Source: Gonatopus flavifemur (lineage: Eukaryota; Arthropoda; Insecta; Hymenoptera; Dryinidae). From it: DNA of 64,000 nt. How positions within the stretch are numbered: position 1 is the stretch's first letter; each line of letters begins with the position of its first letter. The notes under the pieces are model-generated. The model did no database searches, had not been told where the DNA came from, and worked only from the letters and a program-made list of their open reading frames with translations. The DNA is taken from positions 24,806,001 to 24,870,000 of the forward strand of contig JAFFJZ010000006.1 in NCBI GenBank assembly GCA_018340375.1. Reading direction: 5' to 3'. Made by a program: the position numbers and the translations under genes. Positions 44,331 through 58,992 of this stretch are shown piece by piece.

Positions 44331-47300
44331 TTAAACTTCGAACAAATATTTTATTGGTGAAGGCTCAACTTTGCTATGTTTCTTTTGAATCACCGATCAG
44401 TGATTTCTAAATATGGGAGGACTAATTAATTCCTGTAGATTCAACAAGAAGCATTTTTTGTGAATCTTGTCAACTCATTAGCGAGTTCTCAGACGTCAAA
44501 AAATACAGAATGAAAACATTTGCATATAGAAATATGCAAATTAACGAGACTGTAAAGGAATTCCTGGTTTCAGTACCTACTTTAACCGACGATGCGTGCA
44601 CAAGCCTTCGATAATCTACATATTTATTCTCTTTTGTATATACTTCAACGTGTTGTACTCCTGAAAACATATATCGATGAGCGCTTGATGCTTCTCAATA
44701 CAAGTTCATGCAGGTGCTGATCCTCGAGCTTCAAAAATCATTGTCACAATTTCCATGCATGATATCGGGAAACCACACTCGAGGCACCAAGTCTTTTTGA
44801 TCTTAATATTCTCACGAGAATCACTCTTGTCGTTCAACGGTAGAAGATATGTAGGTCAATGAAGTCCAGAATTTACATTATTCCAGAGAAAAGAGAAGAA
44901 TATTACAATATTCTCCTGCTGTAAAATCATTAGAAGAACAAATTATAACGTGACCGATTTTCGTTCGAAAATTTCTATTGTGATTTAGAATACATTATAT
45001 GAATGTTCAGTATCTCTTTCTGTACTATCCAAAAATGTTTTTATCTTGAAACGACATGAGCGTCATAATCATGATTATTATCGTTATCGACGAGATAGAG
45101 ATAGCGATGTTTCTTTCCACATATACGCAAAATATATCTCAAATTGTCATAGCGGAGAAACTCGATTCGCAATGGGAGAATTGGATTTCTTGTTAGCTGG
45201 AAGACTGTTCCGCAAATGGGAAATCCTTTTGAAGAGGAGATGATAAAGAGGATGAAAGTTAAGGATACGACGGGAGATATTTTATGCCACAAAGACACGC
45301 GATAAAGCTGGTACAAGAAATCTTATCGTATTGTGGATACGTGGGGGGAAGAGAAGCCCTCTCAAAAACTTGCTTCGCGAGAATAACACGATAAATCAAT
45401 ATCGGAAAGACCAAAAACTTTGAATACGACGCACCTTCCTTCCCGACGACATGGGGATCCTGCATGAAGTTTCTCTTTCCTTTGGCCTCCCACGTACGGC
45501 TCACCAGCCGTACTCTGACGAAAGTTTTCGCTATCCTAGAATGAGGGATATGATAGCCAAGTTGATAAGCCAAATCGATATAGAAAGTACGAATGTGAAA
45601 TCTTGTTCTCACGGCTCTTACGACAGCTCGACGAGAGTATCGAGAATCGATATTCTTCTTGTTCTCAATGAAATGCTTATTTTCTTTTGTCGAGAAGGAT
45701 TTGAATTCATAGATTTTCATTCATAGAACACCAAGATTTCGTTCGTGACATTTTTCTCAGAGCCAATAAAGTTTGCCGGTCAACTGGACTGAGGAAGTGG
45801 AACGACGATGACTGTCTATTCCTCCGCAAGACGAATAACAAGACAGAAGTTGAGCTACAACAACGAAGAACTCTCATACGCGAACTTTGGTAACAGTCCA
45901 AACAACTAATAGTAAGAAGAAAATGCTTAAAATCACAAGCCACTCCACTCTGTTGTAGGGAATGGAATACGCAACGTGGGTCACTCTCGAATGATTATTC
46001 GCTTGTTTCTAAAGGACATTCCATGTCAGACTACACGGAGAATGCAAAAAAACAGCAGTTCAAAGTTAACCGAGAGAATTCACGATCCAACAAAAGTTTT
46101 TTAAGTCCACGAAAAAATTATGTCTCCAAGATGATATCCGTAGACCAAAGAATATCCTTCTTCGCTGGACAATAGCGTGGTGGACGAGCCAAAAGAATGT
46201 CGTGCAAAATGGACTCTTACCGCAGTATCAGGCGCCAAGGCGAAAATACTTTTCAGTTCATCTTTCATTTGTTTCTGTTTTCCCCTCGTTCAGACGACAA
46301 GAACAAAGATGCATCGTTACCATGCTTCTTCGGGGAGAAACATCGGAGATATATCAGGTGCTCGGTTCTTAACGTTACATGATTCCTTTGAAACACCATC
46401 AAATTATAACGAAGGGAAAATTTATCGCTTCGAATGAATGTTTTCTATCGTTCCAACGATGCGGAAGACCTCCGATGCATCGATACCCCTGCCGTTGATT
46501 TTATAATATTTATTACATTGAGTTCGCGAAATGGTTCACTTTTTCCCCCTATTTGTCATGTTTCATATGCGATTGTTGAAATGACAACACGATCGATGAT
46601 CCGTGAAACAAGATTGTCATTAATGGGGGGTCTAAAAAATACAGGATATCCTTTGGAAGGGCTCGACATTAGCAAGGTATGAATTCCTGACATACATAAT
46701 GAATCATAACTATCTGTATGGATTTGCATATTTATACACACATATGCGAGGAATATTTATCTTCTATTGTATTTATGCCGAATATTCATTTCAGATTATA
46801 CCAAACTTCCCTGAGCTATTGTTGTTTTGGAGAAGAGCTGATGCACGCTGCATACAAAACGCGATGGCCACACCCGTTGCTTTTGTCGATACTCATAAAT
46901 TGAATACTAATTGACACATGCACCAGCCCTGTTGTGTTTCACGTGTTTAACTTTCAATGGGAGAGAATGGTCGTTGATCAGCCGGTAACTCGTTACGTTT
47001 AAATGCTAGTGCATATGCATTGAGATATAAATCTGGGAATTAATACGTGTGTCAAGTAGGTAATGTGAGTAGTATTTCAATTTTACCTCTTCTCATTGCT
47101 CCAATTCAATCTTGTTATCGTTAAATGGGGTAGTGTTATATTTCTTTGCTGAAACATCGATTCACTATGATTATATGACTAGTTTTTTCTTCTGTTGGAA
47201 GGTGTATAAAAAAGCTCTTTATTCACATTCGATATTAATCATTCATGGTTTTCCGAATATTATCAAGCTTTTTTTTAATAAAACTTCCACAAACATGCCC

Positions 47301-49846
47301 TCTTCTTCGTCGTGTCTATCGGGAGTCTTCCATCATCATTTCCGTGGAATTAGTCTGGTTAGTAACGATTTTCAACTTCCTAAAGTACACGATAATGAAG
47401 GATAAAGTGAGAAAAAGAGGAATGAAACATCACAACAGGGATTTGATTTCCAGGTGTGCATTGATTCAATCTTAGTTATATATTTAGCTGTTTCCTTCTA
47501 CTTTTCCTCTCTCTTCTCTCCTGAACTTTTGAAACAAAGTTCTGAAATACGAAGTTGGAAATTGGTTGTATCTGATTCTTTCGATTTTTCCTATCAACGC
47601 TCTTGTTTTACTTTCTTTTGCTTTTGTTTTATTTCTCATTTGACAAAAAGGGGAAGTTCACCTTATTTTCCTTTCCCTCTTCAATCAATTTCTTCCCGTT
47701 TATCTTCGAGTACGTTGTGAATATATATCGCTTTGCTCAGTTTCATACAGGAGTCGTTGTATAGTATTCTCATGTTGTCACGATCTAACGTTTTATCGTG
47801 TTTATCATTTATTTATGGTTGTTGTATCTAGAACAATCACACCAAACTATGTAGAATTGATTGGAGAGAAGTTGTAGTCGATTTCGAATCACGATCCATC
47901 ATTGAAATGACGAATCACAAATTATCTTTAATCGACGCAGAAATTTGACGTAATCTCACTTGAAGTCGTCCATCAACCGAGAGAATCAGAATGAGAAGAG
48001 ATTTCTAAAGAACCGCTTCGATCCAAAGCTTGATTAATTTGTGTATCCCGTTTTGAAATATAAAACAAGGCTCAAGAGCTTAAATGATGAAATACAGTCC
48101 CAGTAATCTGCCGTGGAAGATGATAGATGAATGGATACTGCATAAAAATTATACTCAATTCTTCTTCGAACGTAATTCAACCTTTGTTCTTTTCTGAATA
48201 ATTGCTGAGATGTAATCTTGTTGTTCGAGATGATTGATCTGTGCATCTCTCATGGTTTCGTCGGCGGGAATTGAAAAACAAAATTCAAACAAATTCGCGA
48301 GGGAAAGGTATAAAATCTGTACCTGAGAAAAAGAGTGCAACCACACAAATACTCCCTTCGACTCTCTAATTAACACAGTTATGGGATAAAAGAACGTCTA
48401 CGAGAAGATAATTTGAATGTTATTCCAGCAGACATCCAATACCGAATCTTTTGAACGTAAAAGCCTTGCGTATTTCATCCTATTATTTCCTGCGTTTATA
48501 AAGTAAGACGGGATCCAATTACAAGTTGAGCGATGCAGGGAGCTTTTAGAAACGCTCGGAGTAGATATACCATGAAGTGTAACGGGAAATCCATGTACCG
48601 TATGTACTATGTGTGCACCAAACTTGACTGTTGTGAATAGATTTAGGAATTTGGTTTCCATGAAATAGAATAAAATTCAACCTTCTCTCTTTTCCTCTCC
48701 CTCTCTGAATGATTGATCGTTCGGTATTTGAATCTTCAGAAAAACGACCATTACTCAACGTATACTCGAACACCTTTCGAAAAATCGATAGATTTCAAAT
48801 ATAAACTTTGTAAACGATTTTTTTTACAATCCGGTGGTAATTCAAATTAGCGTCATCTGTGAATTGTGTACTTTAATTGCTCATTATTCGTTTCAATTTG
48901 CAGAGGGAGATGAGGGATTTCACGTTTTAAAATACGCTTCAAAAGTTCTTACAAGTCGCTTCACTATTACGGTACATTAAGTTTCCTAATTAGCCGTGCA
49001 ATATGGGGAAAATAATAACGAAGATATAACGAGCTTTAAAATTCCTGATGACTGGTCGAAACTCTCATTGCAAAAACAAAGTCATTCTCAGAGAGGTATG
49101 AATGATGATTATCGTGTTTTCATTTTATAGTTATTATTCTCATCATACGTCGATGTTGGATACCCCATTTCAGTTTATCCGTTCGTGAATCGGTACGGAA
49201 AAGAACCAAAAGTACCGAGGACTACAAACTACTATCACGTGAACCGTAACTACAGTGACTACTGTCATTGGTCAGAAATTGCACATGTATGTGTTTTCCT
49301 TTGTACCGTGCCTCCATCCTGTGTCTCTTGTACCGTTTTTTTCCTTGTTTTTCAAAAGAAGATACATACACTGGCGTATACCCTACCTCACACATTCACC
49401 TCCAAAGAAGATACTCAGGGAAACAAGTTTTTGTAGCAAAACATACAGGATTCGGTACATATACAACCTACTATTCTGTGCGGCAGCGAATCAGGAACAA
49501 TCGAAAAAGACTACAGTGTGGACTTCTCCCATGATGCTGAACAGAGTTTCTTTTCGCTCGCTCAGCGGAGTGAATCGCAGCAGAGAATGTTTTATACGAC
49601 GTTCATTTTTGTAACCACTTTGAATTTGGTAAACTTAACTATATACTTTTTCTTTCCCTTGCTTTTTGAAGAAACTTTCGAAGCCCGCGAAACTTTGGAA
49701 CAATAAATAAGTATGAAGAATTTTTCTCTCCTTTTGTCCTTTCGAAAGCTCATAACAATATGTTTTCTTATTTATCAAATAAGTCCATGAGACTCCCATC
49801 GTAGTCATTTCGGAAGAAAATATATAATTAGCATATCAGATCAATA
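44331..49846. other. No gene called
   Basis: Long AT-rich interval. The longest minus-strand frame (45720-45259, 153 codons) and an overlapping plus-strand frame (45451-45726) have no motif. Near 46294 a classic pyrimidine tract and TTCAG| precede a short polar open segment to CAG|GTGCTC (about 46358), a faint internal-exon candidate. No mobile-element ends were seen. Confidence 0.35.
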
Positions 49847-49868
49847 GTGTGTGTGTGTGTGTGTGTGT
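49847..49868. repeat. (GT)11 microsatellite
   Basis: Uninterrupted GT dinucleotide run of 22 bases. Confidence 0.97.
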
Positions 49869-49869
49869 T

Positions 49870-52742
49870 GAAATTAATTTCAGGTCAAACATAAAAAGAG
49901 ACTCCGGATTTCCACAGTTCTTCAAAGTCAAATATATAATCTGTTTACCAATCATAAATTTCAAATTAAGGTCCTCCTCTTCCTGTGTCATGGAATTCGC
50001 TGAATGCGAAGTTTATTCATTTCGAAGGAGAGCTGACCTCATTTTTCGCACGATATACGTTTTTCGAGGATGTGTTGAACGAAACAGAATTGAAGAAGAA
50101 TGAAAAGATTTATTTATCGAGGTAAAATAACGAATTCTATTCGATCCATTATTTCACGAAGATTATATTTTCTGACTCCAAATCCCAAATGATGGTGTGA
50201 GTTTTTGAGATTCACGGAATTTCGGCACGACAAGTGAATCTACAAGTGAATCAAGAGGAACCATTAAGCCTCTTCCAAGCGTTTCTACCAGGAAATACAG
50301 CATTTTCGTTGAACGTTGCGGATCCCACCTGGAAACTCTGGAAACAGTGGTAGTTTGCCTGTTCAAAGCACTAATGTACATCAAGTGATGTAAGCCACAA
50401 TCGCGGGGTGTATAACCACCACCGTGAACCCAGACAAACTGTTGCGTAGAGAAAATATCATCGCGTCGATGAAAGATAATACAGGTACTCGTAGGAACAT
50501 GTAATATACTCGCTGTGCTTTTGCCTCATTATTCAGGAGCATCTTGTACATTCGGAGGGCATTAAAATTTCAAATGGTTGTAATACTTCATCCACCTTCC
50601 ACTGGAAGAACCAAGGGAATTTTCAGTACCTGATCCATGATGTATTACACGATTAAGTTATTCTGAGATGACTACGGCTCCCCAACTCTCGAGTCGGGAT
50701 GAAAATACAAAATTCCTTGTTGTCGTTGAATCCTCAAAATAATGCTGTCAGTAGTTTGCGGAATTTAATACATCGAATCAATCCATCCAATCGAAGAGAA
50801 ATGTATTCTCATCTAGAATCCAAGAGTGGGCAATTTTAACTTGACAGCTAATCTTCATTTTCCCTTTATTTTACGATATCGGGGAAGAGAGAGGGAGAGA
50901 GAGATGAGTTCATTTCCCATGAGATTTATCTTCCATTGGCACAGCACCAGCAATTTCAAGCTCAAGACTAACAACAGACACACGGGGATCTGATGCCCGG
51001 GAGTCAAATTCAGATTCAAAAAACTTGAAAATAGAAAAAACGCGAAAAACGCAGTGTTTACAGGAATGTGAAATATGGTTTTCGAAATCATCTTTCAAAA
51101 TCTCAACTGGTCCTCGACTATTGTGCGAAAGTTGAAGTACATACAAAGAAATTTGATATTCTCATTCAGTCTATACGTGGAATACACCACTTTTGCCATC
51201 GGAGGATAATGGATGGATTCATCTATTTTTCATCCCCCCCCCCTCCTCCCCCCCGCCATCGTCCTCGTATGTTTCTGGCATCCATTGCGTTCCTCCTCTT
51301 TTGGTCTTTCTCATCGACTTCTTGGTTCTACTTCGCTGGATTTCAGGATATTCTGTGGTTTGGAAATCCAACCGATTGCAATAAGTTCCGAGGAAAGCCG
51401 TGATAGATCTTCTCCATTTTCCACCGGTGGCATTATTTCCACATGTGTCGCGGTCAATATGGTCAAATCTTTCATTTCTGATAATCCATAACGCTGGTAT
51501 TAAATTCTTTTCTCGAAATTTCCTACGAGAACGAGACTATTTCAAAAGTTTTCCAAGATTTTGAGCAACGAAGAATGAATTGAATTACCATAATTTGAGA
51601 ATCCCAAGGAGATACGTGAGGGAAGATTGACATACATCCACCATACTCGTTCACGTGTACAATTTCCAGCACGTCAATCTCCCATCGGCGCTTTTATAAG
51701 CAATTTTTTCTCTATCATCTATATTGGTTCTCTCATAATCTTCGCTCCAATACCATTACACGTTATGAATTCGACGCAAGTTGCGGTTGAGATTGAAACG
51801 TTCTCCACATTTTCCTCTTTTCCTAAATGGAAATCGAACCGGTTCGTACATAAAAGGTAGTTTGTCATCATTTGTCACGCTCAACGGCCCCCATTTTCCT
51901 TTCGATCCTTTCGTAATTTTCTTCATCGGCGTACATATAGTGAAAACGCATTGTAATAAAATCTTACTTGGCTCTCGTTTTAAACGAACGATATATATAT
52001 ATGTATATATACCCATTTGGACGAGGGTGCCGCGAAGAAAAAGTTTTACACCCTTTTCCATCATTTTCACCACTCACTCATTCCAGTGGTGACGATGGAA
52101 TCGTTATCGGGGGGGCCGGAGTTATGAATTCGACTCTTCAATCTGATGAAAAGAGGCCGGGGAAAAAAAGATAAAACCATGTTTTCCTTTTCTCATTTCA
52201 CAAAGTTATTCTTATTATCGTTATGTCCCTCCGCAAACTATTTTCATTCGATATTGAATATTATATTCTCATGACAATAATTTCTTCTTGATGGTTCAGA
52301 GAAGCGATGACCGGTTCGTAGAATGGTTGCACATATCGATTATCGGTCTTCCGTACAACGTATGTGTACTGGTCTCGACAAACTTTCCACTCCTTTTTTT
52401 GCTCGTAAATTTTCGAGTTGGACATTTTCCTCCTTGCTTCTTTCATGTCCCACTTCTGAGTTAATGTTGCGACAGTTCATGATTTATTATCACTTGACAC
52501 ACGGGTTACACAAGTGACAAGTTTTGAGCTCATAAGGAAGACCAAGAGATACGTTTTTATTAAACCCTGGAAAATACAGTATCATTTCACCGGACGAATT
52601 GAATTTCATCTTATTTTCATTCCAATGGCGAATCCAGAGTCGAAAATGGGATTATGTGCAATGCCCGATATTCACCAAACAATACAGAGATAGATAGAGA
52701 GAGAGAGGAAAAGTAAGAGACGTCTACGTTGTACGTTTGCAG
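49870..52742. other. No gene called
   Basis: Contains a GA-rich run at 50887-50905, a C-rich tract at 51234-51254 and another GA-rich run near 52686-52708. Frames at 50384-50163 (minus) and 52446-52261 (minus) are mildly protein-like but lack splice support. Confidence 0.35.
51234..51254. repeat. C-rich homopolymer tract
   Basis: A run of ten C, then TCCT, then a run of seven C. Strand-biased C tract that is likely unstable. Confidence 0.9.
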
Positions 52743-52830
52743 AGGCAGCGATCGCTTGGGCATCCAAGCGGTTTCATGAAAATCCAGCGATTCCGTGTGC
52801 CTCGCATGACCGCTCTAATTCACCTGTAGG
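52743..52830 (+). CDS. Possible internal exon, unknown protein
   Basis: Acceptor GTTTGCAG| and donor TGTAGG|GTAAGT enclose 88 bases with an open frame reading AAIAWASKRFHENPAIPCAS, then HDRSNSPV. The GC content is above the surroundings. The next TTTCAG acceptor is only about 27 bases on, too close for an intron, so any splice must reach further. The frame that follows at 52899-53084 contains CVICGK and a later Cys, but no complete zinc-finger pattern. No family is recognised. Confidence 0.3.
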
Positions 52831-53084
52831 GTAAGTGCGATGTTATTATTTCAGGGTCGTCGCCGTTAGATCGGATCGATGCTGCGGGGGATATAATCAT
52901 GAGCTTGAATGCGTCTACCTCTGACCAGAGATGCGTGATCTGCGGTAAACCGACCTACAGAAGTCAACTGTATCATTCGGATACGATATATTGTTCTCGC
53001 AAAGAAATTCCGATTCTCATTCAGAGCGGATTCATACGATACGTTCGTTTAATTGAATCCATTGGATCTTCGCAAACCATATGA

Positions 53085-56000
53085 ATACATTCATGACTTT
53101 GCAAAGAAACTGAAATTTAATAACGATGAATCGAGTACCGAATCGTAGATTCCCTATCATCACAGGACACGTGGGAACACGAAAAAAAAGGATTAAATCA
53201 CATAAAACTTCGTTATTTGGATAAAATTTCATTCGTCATGCACTTCCATTCGAGGAAACCAGAAAAACGTGAAAACACCGGATTTGTCAAATAAATCCTA
53301 TAACCTGCTCTATGTCATTCATATACGTAGAAAATATGCAATGTGCTCATTTTGATTAGAAATTCAATTGGCTTGTACTTTATTACTCTCTTTTTCGCGT
53401 ATTATTTTCCGAATGGAAAAAACGCAATTTCTTCGAATAATCAAGCATAAACATTCTTTCGATGATTGAGTAATTAAATATAGAATATTTTTTACCTCTG
53501 GTTTTTTCCCTCTCTCTTTGCACTCAATTTGTATTCGTCGTTGAAGAGATTGGATAGTCAATTTTTTGTGCAAATAAGATGAAAAACCTTGATCGATTTT
53601 TCAGTACGAAGGAAAAAGATTAATTCAACAGTTTGATTTTGTACCTTCTAGTTCACTTTGAAGAATTTAGAGCTCAAAAGTCGATTTAATGTTCACATAT
53701 TATTTAATCGAAGAATCAAGTGAATCTTTTGAATTCGATTCATATCTGCTCCATCTGAGCTATACAGAAAAGAATAAATTGTCACTCTTTAAAACGAAAA
53801 GGAACAAAATAAGGCGAAACAAACGGGAGGAGTGGTAATTATTGATCGCTCGATGTCTCAATTCCTGTGTATAGCATATAGCATAATGTACATGGACTTG
53901 AACTTCAAAGTATTCGTGAGATTATCTTAACGATTGTTCCAATTGTCTCTCCTTCGATTAAGAGATCCCAATTAAATACAGAATCACAATATCCTTCCCG
54001 TACAAAAGGAATGCGTTTGAGGAAATAATACCAGGAATAACTGCCCGTACAGCTTTTCTCTTTTGCTCTTGATTGAACCTGTTCTTCTTTTGGAAGGAAG
54101 TAATTAAGTCTATCTAGTTTCATCAGGTGAAATTATTCTCTCCTCTTTTTTACTTTGAAAGAAATGATCATATCAATTATCGATGGGATCTGTTTCGCGT
54201 GTTCGCAATATCCATTTATATTCTATTTCCAATTTTTCGTATCTTTCATCATTGAATTGAAATTGTATACAATCGATACCCGACTATTGAAAATTATAAT
54301 TACAAATCTCATGCAGTCGAAGTTTTGGATGCAATGACTTTGAATTTTCAGCATTTCCTTGGTCGAACGAATGAACAAACTTTATCCAGTACACTTTAAG
54401 TTGTGAGAAATAAAAGACAAAGTCAGACTGGAGCTATCTCTTGCACTGAAATTTGCATCAACATTGGTCCCAGTTGAATGAGATTAGACCACAATCCCAT
54501 GAGGAATTAGAAGAGATTTTAATATCCCACATCATTGTGCATTGCAGAATGATAAGTTCGACAAAGTTTTATACAAAGTTCATGAGAATACAGAAAACGA
54601 CAGGATTGTGAGGGATGAGATAAGTGAGTATTAGTCGAGAAGACGAATTATGGTTCGAAGCGATTAACTTTTGTTTAGAAGATTTTAAGTAGACTCGACC
54701 TCATTTTTGATTCGGAGTATTTATAGTTCAGGTGGTGCCAGCTAGAACAACAGCTGTTGCTGGTTCAGCAATTAAACAACCTCAACAACCAGTAATTTGT
54801 GTATAATTTTTTGAAAGAAATTTTAATTGTTCAACAAATATTTACACACCCAATAAAATTTGTACAAATCTATGAAATAAAAATTCCACACAAGTATACG
54901 ATCTAATATATTTAACCAAACAGCGATATATCTTGGCAAATCAAGTTCATAAAAGTGGGACATAAAACGGTTCGGTACAGCGCATAAAAACACTTTGCGT
55001 TCGAAATTCTCTTGGCGGTGCTTTTCTATTGTTTCGACGAACGAGCATTGCTCGAACGACGACCCGTTACTTCGTTCACAGAGGATATTTTTCACTACGA
55101 GAAGGATATTTTCCCTACACCCGCCATCGGTACCGAAGGTGAATACAAGGCAATTGAAGTGGAAAAACCTGTTCTGTATCTAATTGTCTTTCTTCATGAT
55201 GTAATTGCATCTCCCAATTACCGTTCTCTCTATCTTCATTGTATTTTGAGCCGGAAGATTCTCTTGATACATCGATACAAGTCTTTTCAAGAATGAAAAA
55301 CATCCACCTGTCTTCATCTAAACCTTGTCGTATATTATACATTGACTCGATGTCTCATCGAGCGGAAATAATTATAACGACAACAGACGAGATCTTCTCC
55401 CCGCTGCCATATTTCATATCCTATTTCGCGTGTATTAGGTTTCCAACGCAATGGGAAGATACAGGGTGCATTCATATACACGTCATCTCATTTGTCGCGC
55501 ATAAGCCTCCCTAGATTCACTGATGGGACGACACGACGACACTTGATCGCGTAACACATTGTATGAATATTCATGAGAATTATGTTCCAACGCAAACTTG
55601 AAATCGATCCCCTAGATTCATTTGTGAATTGAATAAAACGAGGAAATATGTGATTCCTCGGAAGAGAGGAGAAAAGTGAGAAACTTATGTGAGTGTTCTC
55701 TTTGTGCTCTTACGACGACGTGACTGTTGAAATTACCTCCTTCGCAACGACTGGAGGGCGCAAATGTTACACCATTACGTCCCGTAGTCTAATGGTTGAA
55801 ATTTATTAGGCGATAAGTTACTCCAACCACCACCTTTCTCATACTCACTTATACTGTTCCGACATGAGTCTCCGGTACGTAAACCGAAACGGAAAACATT
55901 CTGGAGCTTCAACGTACTGCAGAGGGGCAAACACGGACAGAAAGGGGGAAGAGTTATGGCAGAGAATAAAGAAATATTACAATCGTTAGCAGGAGCTGTT

Positions 56001-58433
56001 TTTAATAACATGCGAATGAATTGGAATGTTGCTTGGTTTTTGTCATCATTTATCGCTTCTATGGAAATTATCTTTCATAACCTCTAGACCCGGTTTAGCA
56101 GAGTTCGATGAATCCAAACGTCATTGTGCATCCACAAAAGGAACAACCGATTGAATCCTGTCCAATTCAATGATTCTAATGCATATTTATCAAAGTGGCA
56201 ATCCCGAATAGATGTTTGTTTGAGTTGACGGTCATATTGGGTTGATTGAAACACATATTTGCGATACAGGGTGCATTCATTGATTCTCATCCACCATATG
56301 TACCTTTACTTATATGTAAATTCAATAAACAATAGAGCAACCCCGAAAACCTAATTAAAATGACGGATTTTTCCAAAGGAATTTTCAAATTCAATACTTT
56401 GAATGTTCATGAGCGGTCGAAATCATTGTTATCGAAATCATTTGGAAAAATCATGGAAACCCAGTTTCAGTGGATCAACAACAGTTTCGATGAAACTAAA
56501 ATCTAAAAACTGTGCAGCTGGTCGGCTTTGGGAAGGCAGTTCGGTAACCACAGTTCATTTGAATGCAGAATTAAACGTCGACATTGTTCGTATTTGGTAT
56601 GGTATGCGGTTGCACTATTTGCGACAATTGTGTTGTAAACACGAGGACCAACGATGGTACACCGAAAGGCTTTCAAAAGTGCCCAGCGATTCACTCGAAC
56701 TGATTCAAATACCTACGAGTATTTGATACTATGGACACACAGATTTATCCATGACCTCACTCTTCCTCTCTTTGTTTCTTGTTATGTGTATATTCATGTT
56801 CCATCCTACACATTCGGAATGCGTTAAGTGTTAGCGATACCATTAGTCTACATGAGAATACGAACTGGTCTGATGAAGTGATCATTCGATCTGACGGCTG
56901 GAATCAAATCATTCATCACTCATTTTACATAAACGTGATGTTCGTTGAATTTGATCCTTGCCGCTATATCGTTACCTCTCGTTTAAACGAATTATTTGTC
57001 AAAATTATAGGAGAATGTTCAATGTGTTTCAAAATGTTGTGGAAGAATGACATAAAATTGTTGATAATTATAAAGCTTGAATCAGTTTTGCGAAATCTCA
57101 ATGAGCAGAGGGTTAATAATACATGATTGAACAGAGTAATGAATCATGTATCACATCCTGATATATCCTGGCGTTCGGTAAAGACTGGTCGAATCGGAGG
57201 ATGTAGGGATAAACAATACCCCACGTGAGAAAGTTCTGCGAAGTTGAGACGAGCAAGAGCAAAGTTTCAGTTTCATCAAATTTCAAATTCAAGAGAGATT
57301 CAGTTCAGTCAACAAGTTTCAATGCTCTTCTTCCTTCCACCCCTCTCATTCATTCCTCACCATTTGACTTCTCTCTTGGAATATTTTTTTGAATATTTCC
57401 CAATGTTTTCTAAAACTCGTGTTTCTGTACGAAAATTTGTGTGAATTTTCTTAGAATTCTTGTGAGGACTCTTCAATTATCATGTATGAGAAAACATGGT
57501 GCATATAACGTGTTATCATTCAATAAGGAATACATCGAGAGCTGGGTATAACGTGTTTGAAACTTTCCACAAGGATTTGTTGATACTACGATGAATCTCT
57601 CGGCATCTCATTATCGAGTGAAGCAATCAACGAGACACTCAACTGAAGTGTAAATCAAGATCTTACTAAAGCTTCGTATATTATTTTACATTGTGGGAAC
57701 AATAACTTTAACCATACGACCAGAGTATTCCAATGTAGAGAAGCTGCTTTAAGCTCCAAAGCAACAAATTGCCTCGTCTAACAAGACAAACAGGTTGCGG
57801 GACCAACGTGTCACCCTTTTAATGTTGTGGCTCGTCGATGTCGCACACTGCGATTAAAAATTGCCACACCAGTGGAAACAGCTACCAAATAACTCCAATA
57901 TACATCCAATCCTGTGATACCACACAAATTTGTGCATACAAATTCATACCATTAGATCTCTCATCTCCAAAATAAAGTCTATCGAATATAATCAGTGTCC
58001 TCCTAATAGGAATAATCTATATTACTTCAATAAGTATGTTTAAGAAGAATGATCTCATGAAAGTTGAGGAAACGTGAAACTAGGGAGAGAGTCTTGGAAA
58101 ATACGGATCAAGAAAGTTTTTCTTCGACTGATTAACAGAAATGGTTACCATAGTTGTTGTTCACAAGGTCGATGAGAATGAAACCAATCAACTCAGAGTA
58201 ATGACCCTTCACTAATTTGTAATGAAAAACAGTCTCCACGAATTGTCCTTAGATTGAAGAAATCTCTTGTCATATTACTATGGAACGACAGTTGATCAAG
58301 ATTACTGATCAACTGGGAGAAATGAAAGGGAAAAACATGACTCGATGGAACGTCAATAAATGTATTCTTTCGATTCATTGTAGATTATTGATAAATTTCT
58401 GAAGAAAGAAGGAACTCGTTCCACGGTGAAACA
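53085..58433. other. No gene called
   Basis: AT-rich. Several 60-110-codon frames (54123-53905 minus, 55342-55115 minus, 55012-55296 plus, 56403-56726 plus) overlap one another or lack splice sites. At 54735-54800 there are CAGCTGTTGCTGG-type words. Confidence 0.3.
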
Positions 58434-58529
58434 GTGGTCAAAATGAAGAGACCTTTTATAAGAAATCTGGAAAAAATCTGTAACAAATCTGTGACTGGAC
58501 TCAATTTCCAGGAAAATTTTGTGTCAATG

Positions 58530-58660
58530 GAGGTTAACTCCCTCGTAAAATTCTTGAAAGCCATAGTACCGTCAGGGATTGCAACCCAGTGTGGTTGCTA
58601 TGGTGCCTGTGGTCGTGGCAGTGGCGCCTCACTGTCTCCGACGTTCCCTGAGTAAGCACG
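58530..58660. other. GC-richer island, possible exon on either strand
   Basis: On the minus strand a pyrimidine-rich tract ends in GCTTACTCAG|GGAACG near 58655, a good acceptor, followed by an open His-rich frame (SETVRRHCHDHRHHSNHTGL). On the plus strand the same bases end in CCTGA|GTAAGC, a weaker donor, after a Gly/Ala/Cys frame. I favour the minus reading, without a product. Confidence 0.28.
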
Positions 58661-58737
58661 TAAAATGAATCGGGGGAAGTAAAAATGAAAAAAAAAGGGA
58701 AAAGAAAAGAACAGGAAAAATTCGAAAGCAAAGGTAT

Positions 58738-58992
58738 ATGTTGGAGAGGAAAGAGAGAAAAGGGCTGCACTCGACGTCGACTCCGAACCATGTGGTGAAG
58801 CAAGAACAAAGTGAACCTGACCCTTTGTATCGGCGGATTCAAGTGTCCGATTCCTGGCGTGGTAGCGTACAGGAGGAAAGGAACTTTATCGCTCGTTATT
58901 TTAGAGAACTATTTGAGGGTAAGAGAGATTTAGAGAGAAAGAAGAGCTTGTGTCCCCACAATACCCGCTGGAGAAATGTTGTACCACGATGA
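58738..58992 (+). CDS. Possible exon or small ORF, charged protein
   Basis: An 84-codon plus frame reads STSTPNHVVKQEQSEPDPLY, then RRIQVSDSWRGSVQEERNFI, then an Arg/Glu/Lys-rich tail. The composition is protein-like. It opens with an apparent alternative codon rather than a firm ATG, and flanking splice sites are not clear. No family is recognised. Confidence 0.25.
   Translation: MLERKERKGLHSTSTPNHVVKQEQSEPDPLYRRIQVSDSWRGSVQEERNFIARYFRELFEGKRDLERKKSLCPHNTRWRNVVPR

Noticed and set aside
45259..45720. 153-codon minus-strand frame, longest outside the mariners
   Set aside because: No motif, a competing plus-strand frame over the same bases, and no splice or promoter support.
52831..52857. Intron between GTAAGT and TTTCAG
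   Set aside because: Only about 27 bases, too short for an insect intron.
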